Source of the DNA: JBBSMX01 sp038232935
GTDB taxonomy: Bacteria > Bacteroidota > Rhodothermia > Rhodothermales > JANQRZ01
Assembly (NCBI GenBank): GCA_038232935.1
Contig: JBBSMX010000176.1
Span: 1-7,160 of the forward strand
Reading direction: 5' to 3'
Length of the DNA: 7,160 nucleotides
Below, one piece after another: positions 1-6,012 of the stretch (positions are counted from its first letter, which is position 1; each line of letters begins with the position of its first letter). The notes beneath the pieces were generated by a model. That model searched no databases. It saw only the letters and a program-made list of their open reading frames with translations, and was not told where the DNA came from. A program made the position numbers and the translations under genes.

Positions 1-72
1 CTTGACGATGGCGGGCGCGGCCGTGCAGTGGGGGGCGGGGCAGACCTCGCCGGCACGAGCGAACTCGGACAT
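1..72 (-). CDS. Partial 5' end of an unidentified protein gene (24 codons)
   Basis: An ATG at 72-70 on the minus strand opens a frame that stays open to the window edge. A good Shine-Dalgarno-like GAGG lies 6 bases upstream of it, which is better than most genes in this window have. The visible N-terminus is short and polar, with a Cys-Pro-Ala-Pro-His-Cys motif at residues 11-16 that could be a metal or redox site. There is no signal peptide or membrane segment in what can be seen. It is divergent from the doc toxin gene, with 94 bp between the two starts. I do not recognise the family from 24 residues. The start context supports a real gene, but the length does not allow a firm call. Confidence 0.4.
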   Translation of the reverse strand, partial: MSEFARAGEVCPAPHCTAAPAIVK

Positions 73-166
73 GGGAGACCTCGGAAGAGGGAGTCGAAGA
101 GTACGTCATAGCCCGTCAACACACAACTGGGAGACTACCCTGAACTTCTACTCCTAATATCTCTGT
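73..166. promoter_or_regulatory. Divergent intergenic region with AT-rich promoter-like patch
   Basis: These 94 bp separate the divergent partial gene and doc, so promoters for both are expected here. The only notably AT-rich patch is around 155-165 (TAATATCTCTG), directly against the doc start codon. It contains a TAATAT hexamer and an overlapping partial match to the Bacteroidota TAnnTTTG element. A start of transcription 6-7 bases after TAATAT would fall on the doc ATG and give a leaderless mRNA. No convincing -35 or -33 element is visible, so this is a weak call. Confidence 0.25.
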
Positions 167-559
167 ATGAACGAACCCCGCTGGTTAACGCGCCGCGACG
201 TACTCGCCTTCCACCGCTTGCAAATCGAGGAGCACGGTGGCTCGCACGGTCTCCGCGACGGCGGTCTGCTCGACTCGGCCCTCGCACGACCGCGTCAGAA
301 ACACGCATACGAACCAGAGAGCGACCTCGCTGCACTCGCCGCCGCCTATGGCTTCGGGCTGGCGAAGAACCACGCCTTCGTGGACGGCAACAAGCGCGTG
401 GCGTTCGTGGCGATGTACGTCTTCCTCGCTCTCAACGGGCACGACCTCGTCGCGTCCGAGCCAGAGGTGGTTACCATCATGGAGAGTGTTGCATCGGGAA
501 CGGTGGACGAGCCCGCGCTCGCCGAATGGCTCCGCACCGCGATGCAGCCCGTCGCCTGA
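167..559 (+). CDS. doc: Doc-type (death-on-curing) Fic-family toxin
   Basis: The 130-residue product matches the length of Doc toxins (P1 Doc is 126 residues). It shows two family signatures: GLRDGGLLDSALARP at residues 28-42, and the Fic active-site motif H69-A-F-V-D73-G-N75-K76-R77. As known for the family, Doc proteins have Lys where canonical Fic AMP-transferases have Gly. P1 Doc acts as a kinase that phosphorylates and inactivates the elongation factor EF-Tu, and Lys76 here fits that subclass. The start is tightly set: an in-frame stop lies at 155-157 and ATG 167 is the first start after it. There is no Shine-Dalgarno sequence. Doc toxins are normally preceded by an overlapping antitoxin gene (Phd or AbrB/MazE type). 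None is visible here on either side, and the gene ends 6 bp from convergent typA. All catalytic residues appear intact. Confidence 0.93.
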   Translation: MNEPRWLTRRDVLAFHRLQIEEHGGSHGLRDGGLLDSALARPRQKHAYEPESDLAALAAAYGFGLAKNHAFVDGNKRVAFVAMYVFLALNGHDLVASEPEVVTIMESVASGTVDEPALAEWLRTAMQPVA

Positions 560-565
560 CCTCGA

Positions 566-2413
566 CTACGCCGTGGCCTCGGCCTTCTGCTGCATCGAGG
601 CACGCTTGCGGGCGTGGGGGTCGAGGTAGCGCTTGCGGAGGCGGAACGCGGTCGGCGCGATCTCGATGAGCTCGTCCTCGCGGATGAACTCGATGGCCTC
701 CTCCAGCGACATCCGACGCGGCGGGGTCAGCTTCTCGAAGTTGTCGGCGCTGGAGGCGCGGTGGTTCGTCAGCTTCTTCTCCTTCGTGATGTTCGCCTCC
801 AAATCCTGGTCCCGGCTGTTCTCGCCGATGATCATCCCGTCGTAGACGTCGTCCTGCGGCCCGACGAACAGTTCGCCGCGCTCCTGCAGGTTGACGATGG
901 AATACGGGGTGACCTTGCCTGCCCGGTCGGCGACGAGCGCACCCGTCGCGCGGTGGCTGATGGGGCCGGCCCACGGCTTGTACGCGAGGAAGAGGTGCGT
1001 CAGCAGGCCCGTCCCCTTCGTGTCGGTGAGGAACTCCGTCCGGTAGCCGATGAGCCCGCGGCTCGGGATCTCGAACTCGAGCCGGACGCGGCCCGTGCCG
1101 TGGTTGACCATCTTCGTCATCTGCCCCTTCCGCATCCCGAGCTTCTCGATCACGACGCCCATGAACTCCTCGGGCAAGTCGATGATCGCCGTCTCGTACG
1201 GCTCGTGCGTCTTGCCGTCGATCTCCTTCGTGATCACCTGCGGCATGCCGACGGCGAACTCGTAGCTCTCGCGGCGCATCTGCTCGATGAGGATCGCCAT
1301 CTGAAGCTCGCCGCGCCCGAAGACGAGGTAGCGGTCGGCGCTCTCGGTCTCTTCAAGCCGCATGGCGAGGTTCGTCTCGACCTCTTTGAAGAGGCGGTCA
1401 CGAAGGTTCCGGCTGGTGACGTACTTCCCCTCGCGCCCGGCGAACGGCGAGTCGTTGATGCGGAACTCCATCGAGAGCGTCGGCTCGTCGACGTGAAGCG
1501 GCTTGAGGGGCTTCGGGTTCTCGGCATCGGTGATGCTCTCGCCGAGTCCGATCCCCGTCATCCCGGCGACCTGCACGATGTCGCCCGGCCCGACCTCTTT
1601 AGCCTCGACGCGGTCGAGCCCTTCGCTGACGAAGAGCGCGGTGACCTGCGCCCGATCCATCGATCCGTCGCGGTGGCAGAGCATGACCTGCTGCTTCTCG
1701 CGGAGCGTCCCCTGCACCACACGGCCGCGCGCGATCGGGCCGAGGTAGGCGTCCGGTTTCACGTCGGTGACGAGGACTTGCACCGGGGCCTCGGGGTCGC
1801 CCACCGGCGCGGGCAGGGTGTTGACGATGGCTTCGACGAGCGGCTGGAGGTCGGTGAGCGGCTCGCCGAGCGTGAGCGTGCACTGCCCATCGCGGGCGAC
1901 GGCGTAGAGCACGGGAAAGTCGATCTGCTCGTCGTTCGCGTCGAGATCGATGAAGAGGTCGTACACCTCGTTCAGCACCTCCTCGGGGCGGGCGTCCTGC
2001 CGGTCGATCTTGTTGATAACGACGATGGCGGGGAGCCCGAGCTCGAGCGCCTTCGAGAGGACGAAGCGCGTCTGCGGCAGCGGCCCTTCGGCGGCGTCCA
2101 CGAGCAGCATAATCCCGTCGACCATCCGGAGCGTCCGTTCTACCTCGCCCCCGAAGTCGGCGTGGCCCGGCGTGTCGACGATGTTGATCTTGATGTCGGT
2201 GCCGTCGGGCGTGATGTGGCGGATGGCCGTGTTCTTCGCCATGATGGTGATGCCCTTCTCGCGCTCGAGGTCCATCGAGTCCATGACGCGCTCGTTGACC
2301 TCCTGATTCTCGCGGAAGGTGCCGCCCTGCCAGAGGAGGGCGTCGACGAGCGTCGTCTTGCCGTGGTCGACGTGGGCGACGATGGCGATGTTGCGGAGGT
2401 TCTGCTGCTGCAT
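566..2413 (-). CDS. typA: TypA/BipA ribosome-associated translational GTPase
   Basis: The 615-residue product is full length for TypA/BipA (about 600-615). This cytoplasmic GTPase binds the 70S ribosome like EF-G and acts in ribosome assembly and stress or low-temperature adaptation. The GTPase motifs are G1 AHVDHGKT (13-20), G2 KGIT (53-56), G3 DTPGH (80-84) and G4 NKID (134-137). These are followed by the EF-Tu domain 2-like and EF-G domain III/V-like regions, including the family block GRVRLEFEIPSRGLIGYR. The basic C-terminal tail (LRKRYLDPHARKRAS) is typical of BipA and contacts the ribosome. In the G5 position the usual Ser-Ala is Val172-Ala173, a mild departure. The ATG at 2413 is chosen because the NIAIVAHVDHGKT start is standard; no clear Shine-Dalgarno precedes it. 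The gene is convergent with doc and appears to be transcribed from its own leader. Confidence 0.98.
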   Translation of the reverse strand: MQQQNLRNIAIVAHVDHGKTTLVDALLWQGGTFRENQEVNERVMDSMDLEREKGITIMAKNTAIRHITPDGTDIKINIVDTPGHADFGGEVERTLRMVDGIMLLVDAAEGPLPQTRFVLSKALELGLPAIVVINKIDRQDARPEEVLNEVYDLFIDLDANDEQIDFPVLYAVARDGQCTLTLGEPLTDLQPLVEAIVNTLPAPVGDPEAPVQVLVTDVKPDAYLGPIARGRVVQGTLREKQQVMLCHRDGSMDRAQVTALFVSEGLDRVEAKEVGPGDIVQVAGMTGIGLGESITDAENPKPLKPLHVDEPTLSMEFRINDSPFAGREGKYVTSRNLRDRLFKEVETNLAMRLEETESADRYLVFGRGELQMAILIEQMRRESYEFAVGMPQVITKEIDGKTHEPYETAIIDLPEEFMGVVIEKLGMRKGQMTKMVNHGTGRVRLEFEIPSRGLIGYRTEFLTDTKGTGLLTHLFLAYKPWAGPISHRATGALVADRAGKVTPYSIVNLQERGELFVGPQDDVYDGMIIGENSRDQDLEANITKEKKLTNHRASSADNFEKLTPPRRMSLEEAIEFIREDELIEIAPTAFRLRKRYLDPHARKRASMQQKAEATA

Positions 2414-2446
2414 GAGGCTGCCGGTAACCGGGCGGACACAAAAGGG

Positions 2447-2479
2447 TGCGGGCGACTCGATAGTGCCGAGTCGCCCGCG
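2447..2479 (-). terminator. Perfect 12-bp hairpin in the typA leader (terminator or attenuator-like)
   Basis: The arms 2448-2459 and 2467-2478 (GCGGGCGACTCG and its exact complement) enclose a 7-base loop. On the minus strand the stem is followed by ACCCTTTT, a short interrupted T-tract; no T-tract follows on the plus strand. The orientation therefore fits a minus-strand intrinsic terminator, either ending the upstream B12 operon or acting as an attenuator or mRNA-stabilising stem in the typA 5' leader. It lies 34 bp upstream of the typA start codon. The U-tract is weak, so efficiency is uncertain, but a perfect 12-bp stem is not expected by chance. Confidence 0.6.
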
Positions 2480-2490
2480 CGTGCTGGACT

Positions 2491-2500
2491 CTAATATACC
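2491..2500 (-). promoter_or_regulatory. Candidate typA promoter -10/-7 element
   Basis: The minus strand reads GGTATATTAG, an AT-rich island in very GC-rich surroundings. TATATT resembles a sigma-70 -10 box, and TATATTAG matches the Bacteroidota TAnnTTTG consensus at 5 of 6 fixed positions. Transcription from here would begin near 2485 and give a leader of about 70 bases containing the 2447-2479 hairpin. No good -35 or -33 partner is visible upstream. Confidence 0.35.
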
Positions 2501-2653
2501 GAGCCAGCCAGCCGGGGCTCCGGGCCTCCCGCGAAGATCACGCGGAATTGCGGTTTAGTGGGCGCGAATCAACGGGGAAGGAGGGAGCGCCGAAGGGCCG
2601 ATGGAACTGTGAGTCACGCTCCTCGTCGGCTCGTCCCTTCGACTCGACGGCTC
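2501..2653. other. Intergenic spacer between the B12 operon and typA
   Basis: No coding region is evident here. Just past the stop of the Bfd-like gene lies an imperfect stem-loop (2624-2649: 5 bp and 3 bp separated by a 2x2 internal loop), without a T-tract. It overlaps an 11-bp direct repeat with one mismatch (2622-2632 and 2643-2653). A small 5-bp hairpin lies at 2529-2545. Either the 2624-2649 structure or the stronger hairpin at 2447-2479 may mark the 3' end of the upstream operon. Confidence 0.35.
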
Positions 2654-2866
2654 TTACCCCGGCTCGTCCTCCGCCCTGACGATCTCGTGGAAGACGGTCC
2701 GGCCTGTCCGCAGCATCCGGCGGACGTAGGGGTGGCAGAGCTTGCAGGTGTGCCCGAACGTGGCGTGCTCCTGCAGTTCTGCCACCGTCTCCGCGCCCGT
2801 CGCGTCGGCGATGGTTTTCAACTCGGCGAACGGCACGCCGAAGCAGTAGCACCGGTCGATGTCCAC
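2654..2866 (-). CDS. Bfd-like [2Fe-2S]-binding protein
   Basis: This is a 70-residue protein with the BFD/Fer2_BFD cysteine arrangement: Cys6-x-Cys8, a 32-residue spacer, then Cys41-x-x-Cys44. That spacing is characteristic of bacterioferritin-associated ferredoxin and of BFD domains embedded in larger redox enzymes, where the four cysteines bind one [2Fe-2S] cluster. Bfd itself donates electrons to bacterioferritin to release iron. The start is GTG at 2866, which places the CxC motif at the usual distance from the N-terminus; no Shine-Dalgarno is visible. The gene begins 5 bp after the stop of the YncE-like lipoprotein gene, so translational coupling is likely. As the last gene of a cobalamin-riboswitch operon with no bacterioferritin gene nearby, it may act on corrinoid (for example reducing cobalt) rather than on ferritin iron. 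That role is inference. It has no signal peptide, so it is cytoplasmic. Confidence 0.88.
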   Translation of the reverse strand: MDIDRCYCFGVPFAELKTIADATGAETVAELQEHATFGHTCKLCHPYVRRMLRTGRTVFHEIVRAEDEPG

Positions 2867-2871
2867 GGCGG

Positions 2872-3933
2872 CTATTGGAGCAGCGCGATGGAGGTGGGCG
2901 CAGCCCCGGCAGCGAACTGCCCGACCTGCACGCCGTCGGGCTCGTGGATCGTCACGGAGCCGGCCACGTCGAAGCCGGGCACGCGGGCGAGGTAGAGCCG
3001 CTCGTAGAGCCCGTCGTAGGCGACAGCTCCGATGGGATCGCCTTCGATAGGGATCGCCGCTACAAGCGTGTTCGCGCCCATGTCGAAGCGAAGGACGGTG
3101 TTCTGGTCGCGCACGGCGAAGATGCCAATGGCGCTCGTAAAGGCATCCTGCCCCGGCCCCGCCGTATCGATCCGGCCGTCGATGTCGATGCGTGTTACGA
3201 CGCTGCCATCTGCGGCGTTAAGCACGACGACTTCGCCCTCCTCCTCGGGTGCCTCCTCGAATGCAGGGGAACCGGCGCAGAACACCCACACCTCCGCGTC
3301 GAACGGGTCGGCGACGAGCGAGCGCGGCGCGGTACAGCCCACATCGATCCGTTGCACGACCTCGTCCGACGCAGTGTCGATCACGACGACTTCCTGCGAT
3401 AGGCCGAACGCGCCCGTCGCCACGAACACGCGGTTGCCCACCTGCACGATCCCTTCGGCGGCACCGCCGACCTCGACCGTCTTGGTCACCGCGAACGTCG
3501 TCGCGTCGGCGACGACGACTCGGGAAGGCCGGTTGTAGAGTTGGCTCGTCACGTAGACCTTGCCCACCTCGCCGACGACGGCGACGTAGCGCGGATTTTC
3601 GACCTCGATCCGCCCGGCCCGCTCGTAATCGCCGGACGTCCCGTCGTAGACCTCGACGCGTCCGCCGGTGTTGGCCGTGACGTAGAGCTGCCCGAACACC
3701 ACCGAGACGCTCTGGACGATAGAAGCAAGATTATCGATCGATTTGAGGGTTTCTTCGCTGGCCGGGTCGTAGACCGTGACGGAGCCATCGCTCGCACTGA
3801 AGTTGCCCTGATTCCCGACGAACACGGTCGCGGGCGGAGGCAAGCAATCGGCCGACTCGTCGCACTGCGTGTTCGTCGAATCACAGGCTGTGAGGAAGAG
3901 TGGGAAGCAGAGGGCGAAGAAGAAACGTTTCAT
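2872..3933 (-). CDS. YncE/DUF5074-like beta-propeller lipoprotein, BtuG-like
   Basis: The product has 353 residues. A lipoprotein signal peptide (MKRFFFALCFPLFLTAC) ends in the lipobox LTAC with Cys17 as the acylation site, so the mature protein is membrane-anchored. The rest is repeated short beta blades of the YncE/quinoprotein-like propeller kind, each with a VxVYD, VVVAD, VVVID or VVVLN strand. It begins with a VGNQGNFSASDGSVTVYD block typical of Bacteroidota DUF5074/YncE-like proteins. Cys24/Cys30 and Cys200/Cys219 could form disulfides. Bacteroides BtuG, a surface propeller lipoprotein, binds vitamin B12 very tightly and partners with BtuB. The position here, 14 bp downstream of a riboswitch-controlled btuB, argues for the same job. 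That is inferred from context and fold, since sequence identity to BtuG could not be measured. The ATG at 3933 is chosen because it gives the signal peptide, although the frame is open far upstream. The acidic stretch at 226-234 is a surface-loop candidate. Confidence 0.85.
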   Translation of the reverse strand: MKRFFFALCFPLFLTACDSTNTQCDESADCLPPPATVFVGNQGNFSASDGSVTVYDPASEETLKSIDNLASIVQSVSVVFGQLYVTANTGGRVEVYDGTSGDYERAGRIEVENPRYVAVVGEVGKVYVTSQLYNRPSRVVVADATTFAVTKTVEVGGAAEGIVQVGNRVFVATGAFGLSQEVVVIDTASDEVVQRIDVGCTAPRSLVADPFDAEVWVFCAGSPAFEEAPEEEGEVVVLNAADGSVVTRIDIDGRIDTAGPGQDAFTSAIGIFAVRDQNTVLRFDMGANTLVAAIPIEGDPIGAVAYDGLYERLYLARVPGFDVAGSVTIHEPDGVQVGQFAAGAAPTSIALLQ

Positions 3934-3947
3934 AGAGGGCCAGGGAG

Positions 3948-5888
3948 TCAGAACGAGAGGTGAAGTTGGAGCCGAGCGTGGCGCGGCGGCATGGGGTAGC
4001 CGCGCACCACCTCGATCTCGGCGTTGAGTGCGTTCTCGACGGCGAGGGCGAGGGCGGCGGCGAATTGGGGGAATCGACGCTGCAGCCGGAGTTGCCCGTC
4101 GAGCGTGAACGTGGCTGGCAGGTCGAGGCTGCCGTCGGAGCGGACGGGTCGCGCGCTCGTGAACCGTCCGCCGAGGTCGAGCCGGAGCGCGGTGCGCTTC
4201 CCGAGCGCGAGCGCGGCGTCGGCGTGGGCTTTGAGCTGGTGGCGCGGGACGTAGCGGAGCTGATGGCCGAAGGCGGGGGCACCGGGCCGTGAACGGTCGC
4301 GCGCGTCGGTGAGCGTATAGACGAGCCCGCCGCCGAGCGCCGTGCGCCCGATCCAAACGCCTGCTTTCTCTGCCGATGCTTCGACGCCGAGCGTGCGCGT
4401 GCGGCTGAGGTTCTCGGGCGCGTAATAGCCCCCCTCCGTCGGTTGCCAGACGATCTGATCGCGGAGGCGGGAGGTGAAAACGGTGACCTCGGCGCTCGAA
4501 CCGCCGTGCTCGAAGTGCGCGCCGATGTCGGTGGCCCAGCCACGTTCGGGACGGAGGTCGAGGTCGCCGCCGGGCTGCCAGAAGCGGTCGTTGAAGGTGG
4601 GCGTGCGGAAGGCGAGGCCGGCGCTGGCTTTCAACCGGAGTGGCAGATCGGCGACGGGCTGCACGTTGAGGCCGAGGCGTGGGCTGAGCGCGGCGAGCGT
4701 ACGCTCGGCCTCGCTGGCGCGGAGGACCACATCGGCGCGGAGCGCGGGATAGAGTGCGACGCGCCCGTAGTCCCCCGTCGCGTGGACGAACGCGCCGAGG
4801 CGAGTTTCTCCAGCGTCCGCACTGAGGCTCGGGTGCGACGCCGCTCCGACCCCGCCGGTGACGCCACCCGCGACGAGCCACGTCGAACTCACGAGGGCTC
4901 GCGCCTCCATCTCGCCCGAGGCGATCCACGTCCGGCCCGTGTCGTCGAGCCCGAGGGCGGGGTTGCGGTAGCGGAGTGAGGCGCGTTGGACGAGCCCGCC
5001 CGCGCGGAGCGACACGAGGCCGAGGCGCGAGGTCAGATCGCCCCACACGCGGAGGTGCCGGTCCCACTGCCGCTCGTCCTGCGGCGTAGCGCCGATGCTG
5101 CCGGGCAGCCCGCGCTCGGCCGCCCCCAGCCACGCCGCCACCTGTCCCCGCGTCGGACCGGAAGCCGGCGTCACGTCGAGGCGGGCATACACAGAGTGGA
5201 GCGATCGGTCCGCGCCCTCGCGGCGCACGACGCTGCCGCCGAGCCCTTCCGTGGGGTCGAAGATGGGGAAGTCTCCGTCCGCCGTCTGCGTCTCGGCAGC
5301 GACGACGGCCGAAACCGACCCGTGTGCTACGGCGGCGAGCCCGCTGAGGGACCGCTCGCCCCACGCCCCGGCCGTACTCGCGAGCGTCAGCCGGTCCTCG
5401 TCGGCCCGCGCCGTACGGAGGTCCACGACGCCGCCGATGCCGTCCGTCCCGTACAGTGCCGAGCCCGCCCCATGCAGGATCTCGACACGCTCCAGCAGGA
5501 CGGTCGGCAGCAGCGAGAGGTCCAGCTGGCCGAGCTGCGGGTTCGCGATCCGGTGGCCATCGAGGAGGACAAGCGTCTGCGCCGCGCCGGTCCCCCGGAG
5601 CGAGAGGCTGGCGAGCCCGCCCGGCCCGTAGCGCTTGACGAACACGGCCGAGCGCGCATCGAGCAGGTCGGCGACGGACGAGGCCCCGGAGGCCTCGATG
5701 GCGTCGGCGTCGAGCACGGTGACGCGGGCGGGCGCGAGCAGCACCGCCATCCGCGAACGCGTCGCGACGACGCTGACGGCGGGCAGCGTCGTGTCCGACG
5801 GAGCCACATCGGCAGGCTGCGCGGCGGCGGGCCGTGCCGGGATACCGGCAGCAAGCACGGTCAGTAAGAAAGCGGAGAGGAGGCGCAC
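3948..5888 (-). CDS. btuB: BtuB-like TonB-dependent outer membrane cobalamin receptor
   Basis: The product has 646 residues, close to E. coli BtuB (614). From the GTG at 5888 it has a Sec signal peptide with a likely cut after Ala-Ala-Ala at 23 and a TonB-box-like stretch (LPAVSVVATR, 35-44). The plug domain spans about 45-157, with the hallmarks LRGTGAAQTLVLLDG (97-111) and VEILHGAGSALYGTDGIGG (135-153). The remainder is a 22-strand-type barrel ending in Phe, the usual signal for outer-membrane insertion. It would bind corrinoid outside the cell and import it to the periplasm using TonB/ExbBD energy. Substrate assignment rests mainly on the cobalamin riboswitch directly upstream and the BtuG-like partner downstream. 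The frame is open back to 6290, but that extension crosses the riboswitch and is not coding. TTG at 5906 is an alternative start. GTG 5888 directly follows the terminator T-tract and has no normal Shine-Dalgarno. Confidence 0.92.
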   Translation of the reverse strand: MRLLSAFLLTVLAAGIPARPAAAQPADVAPSDTTLPAVSVVATRSRMAVLLAPARVTVLDADAIEASGASSVADLLDARSAVFVKRYGPGGLASLSLRGTGAAQTLVLLDGHRIANPQLGQLDLSLLPTVLLERVEILHGAGSALYGTDGIGGVVDLRTARADEDRLTLASTAGAWGERSLSGLAAVAHGSVSAVVAAETQTADGDFPIFDPTEGLGGSVVRREGADRSLHSVYARLDVTPASGPTRGQVAAWLGAAERGLPGSIGATPQDERQWDRHLRVWGDLTSRLGLVSLRAGGLVQRASLRYRNPALGLDDTGRTWIASGEMEARALVSSTWLVAGGVTGGVGAASHPSLSADAGETRLGAFVHATGDYGRVALYPALRADVVLRASEAERTLAALSPRLGLNVQPVADLPLRLKASAGLAFRTPTFNDRFWQPGGDLDLRPERGWATDIGAHFEHGGSSAEVTVFTSRLRDQIVWQPTEGGYYAPENLSRTRTLGVEASAEKAGVWIGRTALGGGLVYTLTDARDRSRPGAPAFGHQLRYVPRHQLKAHADAALALGKRTALRLDLGGRFTSARPVRSDGSLDLPATFTLDGQLRLQRRFPQFAAALALAVENALNAEIEVVRGYPMPPRHARLQLHLSF

Positions 5889-5920
5889 AAAAAACCCGAG
5901 CCTCAAAAGAGAGGGTCGGG
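5889..5920 (-). terminator. Intrinsic terminator of the cobalamin riboswitch expression platform
   Basis: On the minus strand, CCCGA-C-CCTC pairs with GAGG-C-TCGGG across a 6-base TCTTTT loop. This gives 9 base pairs with one C-C mismatch, immediately followed by six T residues. It is a textbook rho-independent terminator sitting between the aptamer and the receptor gene. The expected logic is that cobalamin binding to the aptamer favours this hairpin and stops transcription before btuB. The T-tract abuts the GTG start codon, and the GAGG of the 3' arm is the only Shine-Dalgarno-like sequence near that start. Folding could therefore also block translation. Confidence 0.9.
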
Positions 5921-5937
5921 TCGCCGGGCCGGGGCAT

Positions 5938-5987
5938 GGGGAGCCGCCGGGCGCGCTCGTGGCGCGCAGCACCTGATCCCCTGATCC
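5938..5987 (-). promoter_or_regulatory. Riboswitch expression-platform hairpin and tandem 8-bp repeat
   Basis: Between aptamer and terminator lies a perfect 6-bp GCGCGC stem with a 5-base loop (5951-5967). It is enclosed by a further 5-bp match (5938-5942 with 5977-5981). The outer 5' side overlaps two back-to-back copies of CCTGATCC (plus strand 5972-5979 and 5980-5987). These are candidates for the antiterminator or for a spacer stem, but I could not show pairing that directly competes with the terminator arm. Confidence 0.4.
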
Positions 5988-6012
5988 CGGAGGTCGCTGG
6001 TGAGGACGCGCT

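Noticed and set aside
2..157. Open plus-strand frames before doc as an antitoxin remnant
   Set aside because: The three frames end at 111, 143 and 157. None resembles Phd, AbrB or MazE C-termini, their composition is poor, and the minus-strand frame with a good ribosome binding site is the better reading of 1-72.
237..629. Second plus-strand frame overlapping doc (130 codons)
   Set aside because: It is an out-of-frame reading rich in Ser, Arg and Thr with no motif; doc in the other frame carries the complete Fic signature.
614..2494. A 626-codon open frame on the plus strand opposite typA
   Set aside because: It is antisense to an unmistakable, fully conserved typA. Its translation is charged and low in recognisable motifs, as expected for the complement of GC-rich codons with G or C in third position.
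2529..2545. CCGCG/CGCGG hairpin as a terminator
   Set aside because: It has only 5 base pairs with a 7-base loop and no T-tract on the downstream side on the minus strand.
2609..2617. Palindrome GTGAGTCAC as an operator site
   Set aside because: A 9-base dyad with a central G is expected by chance at this scale, and there is no second copy or regulator nearby.
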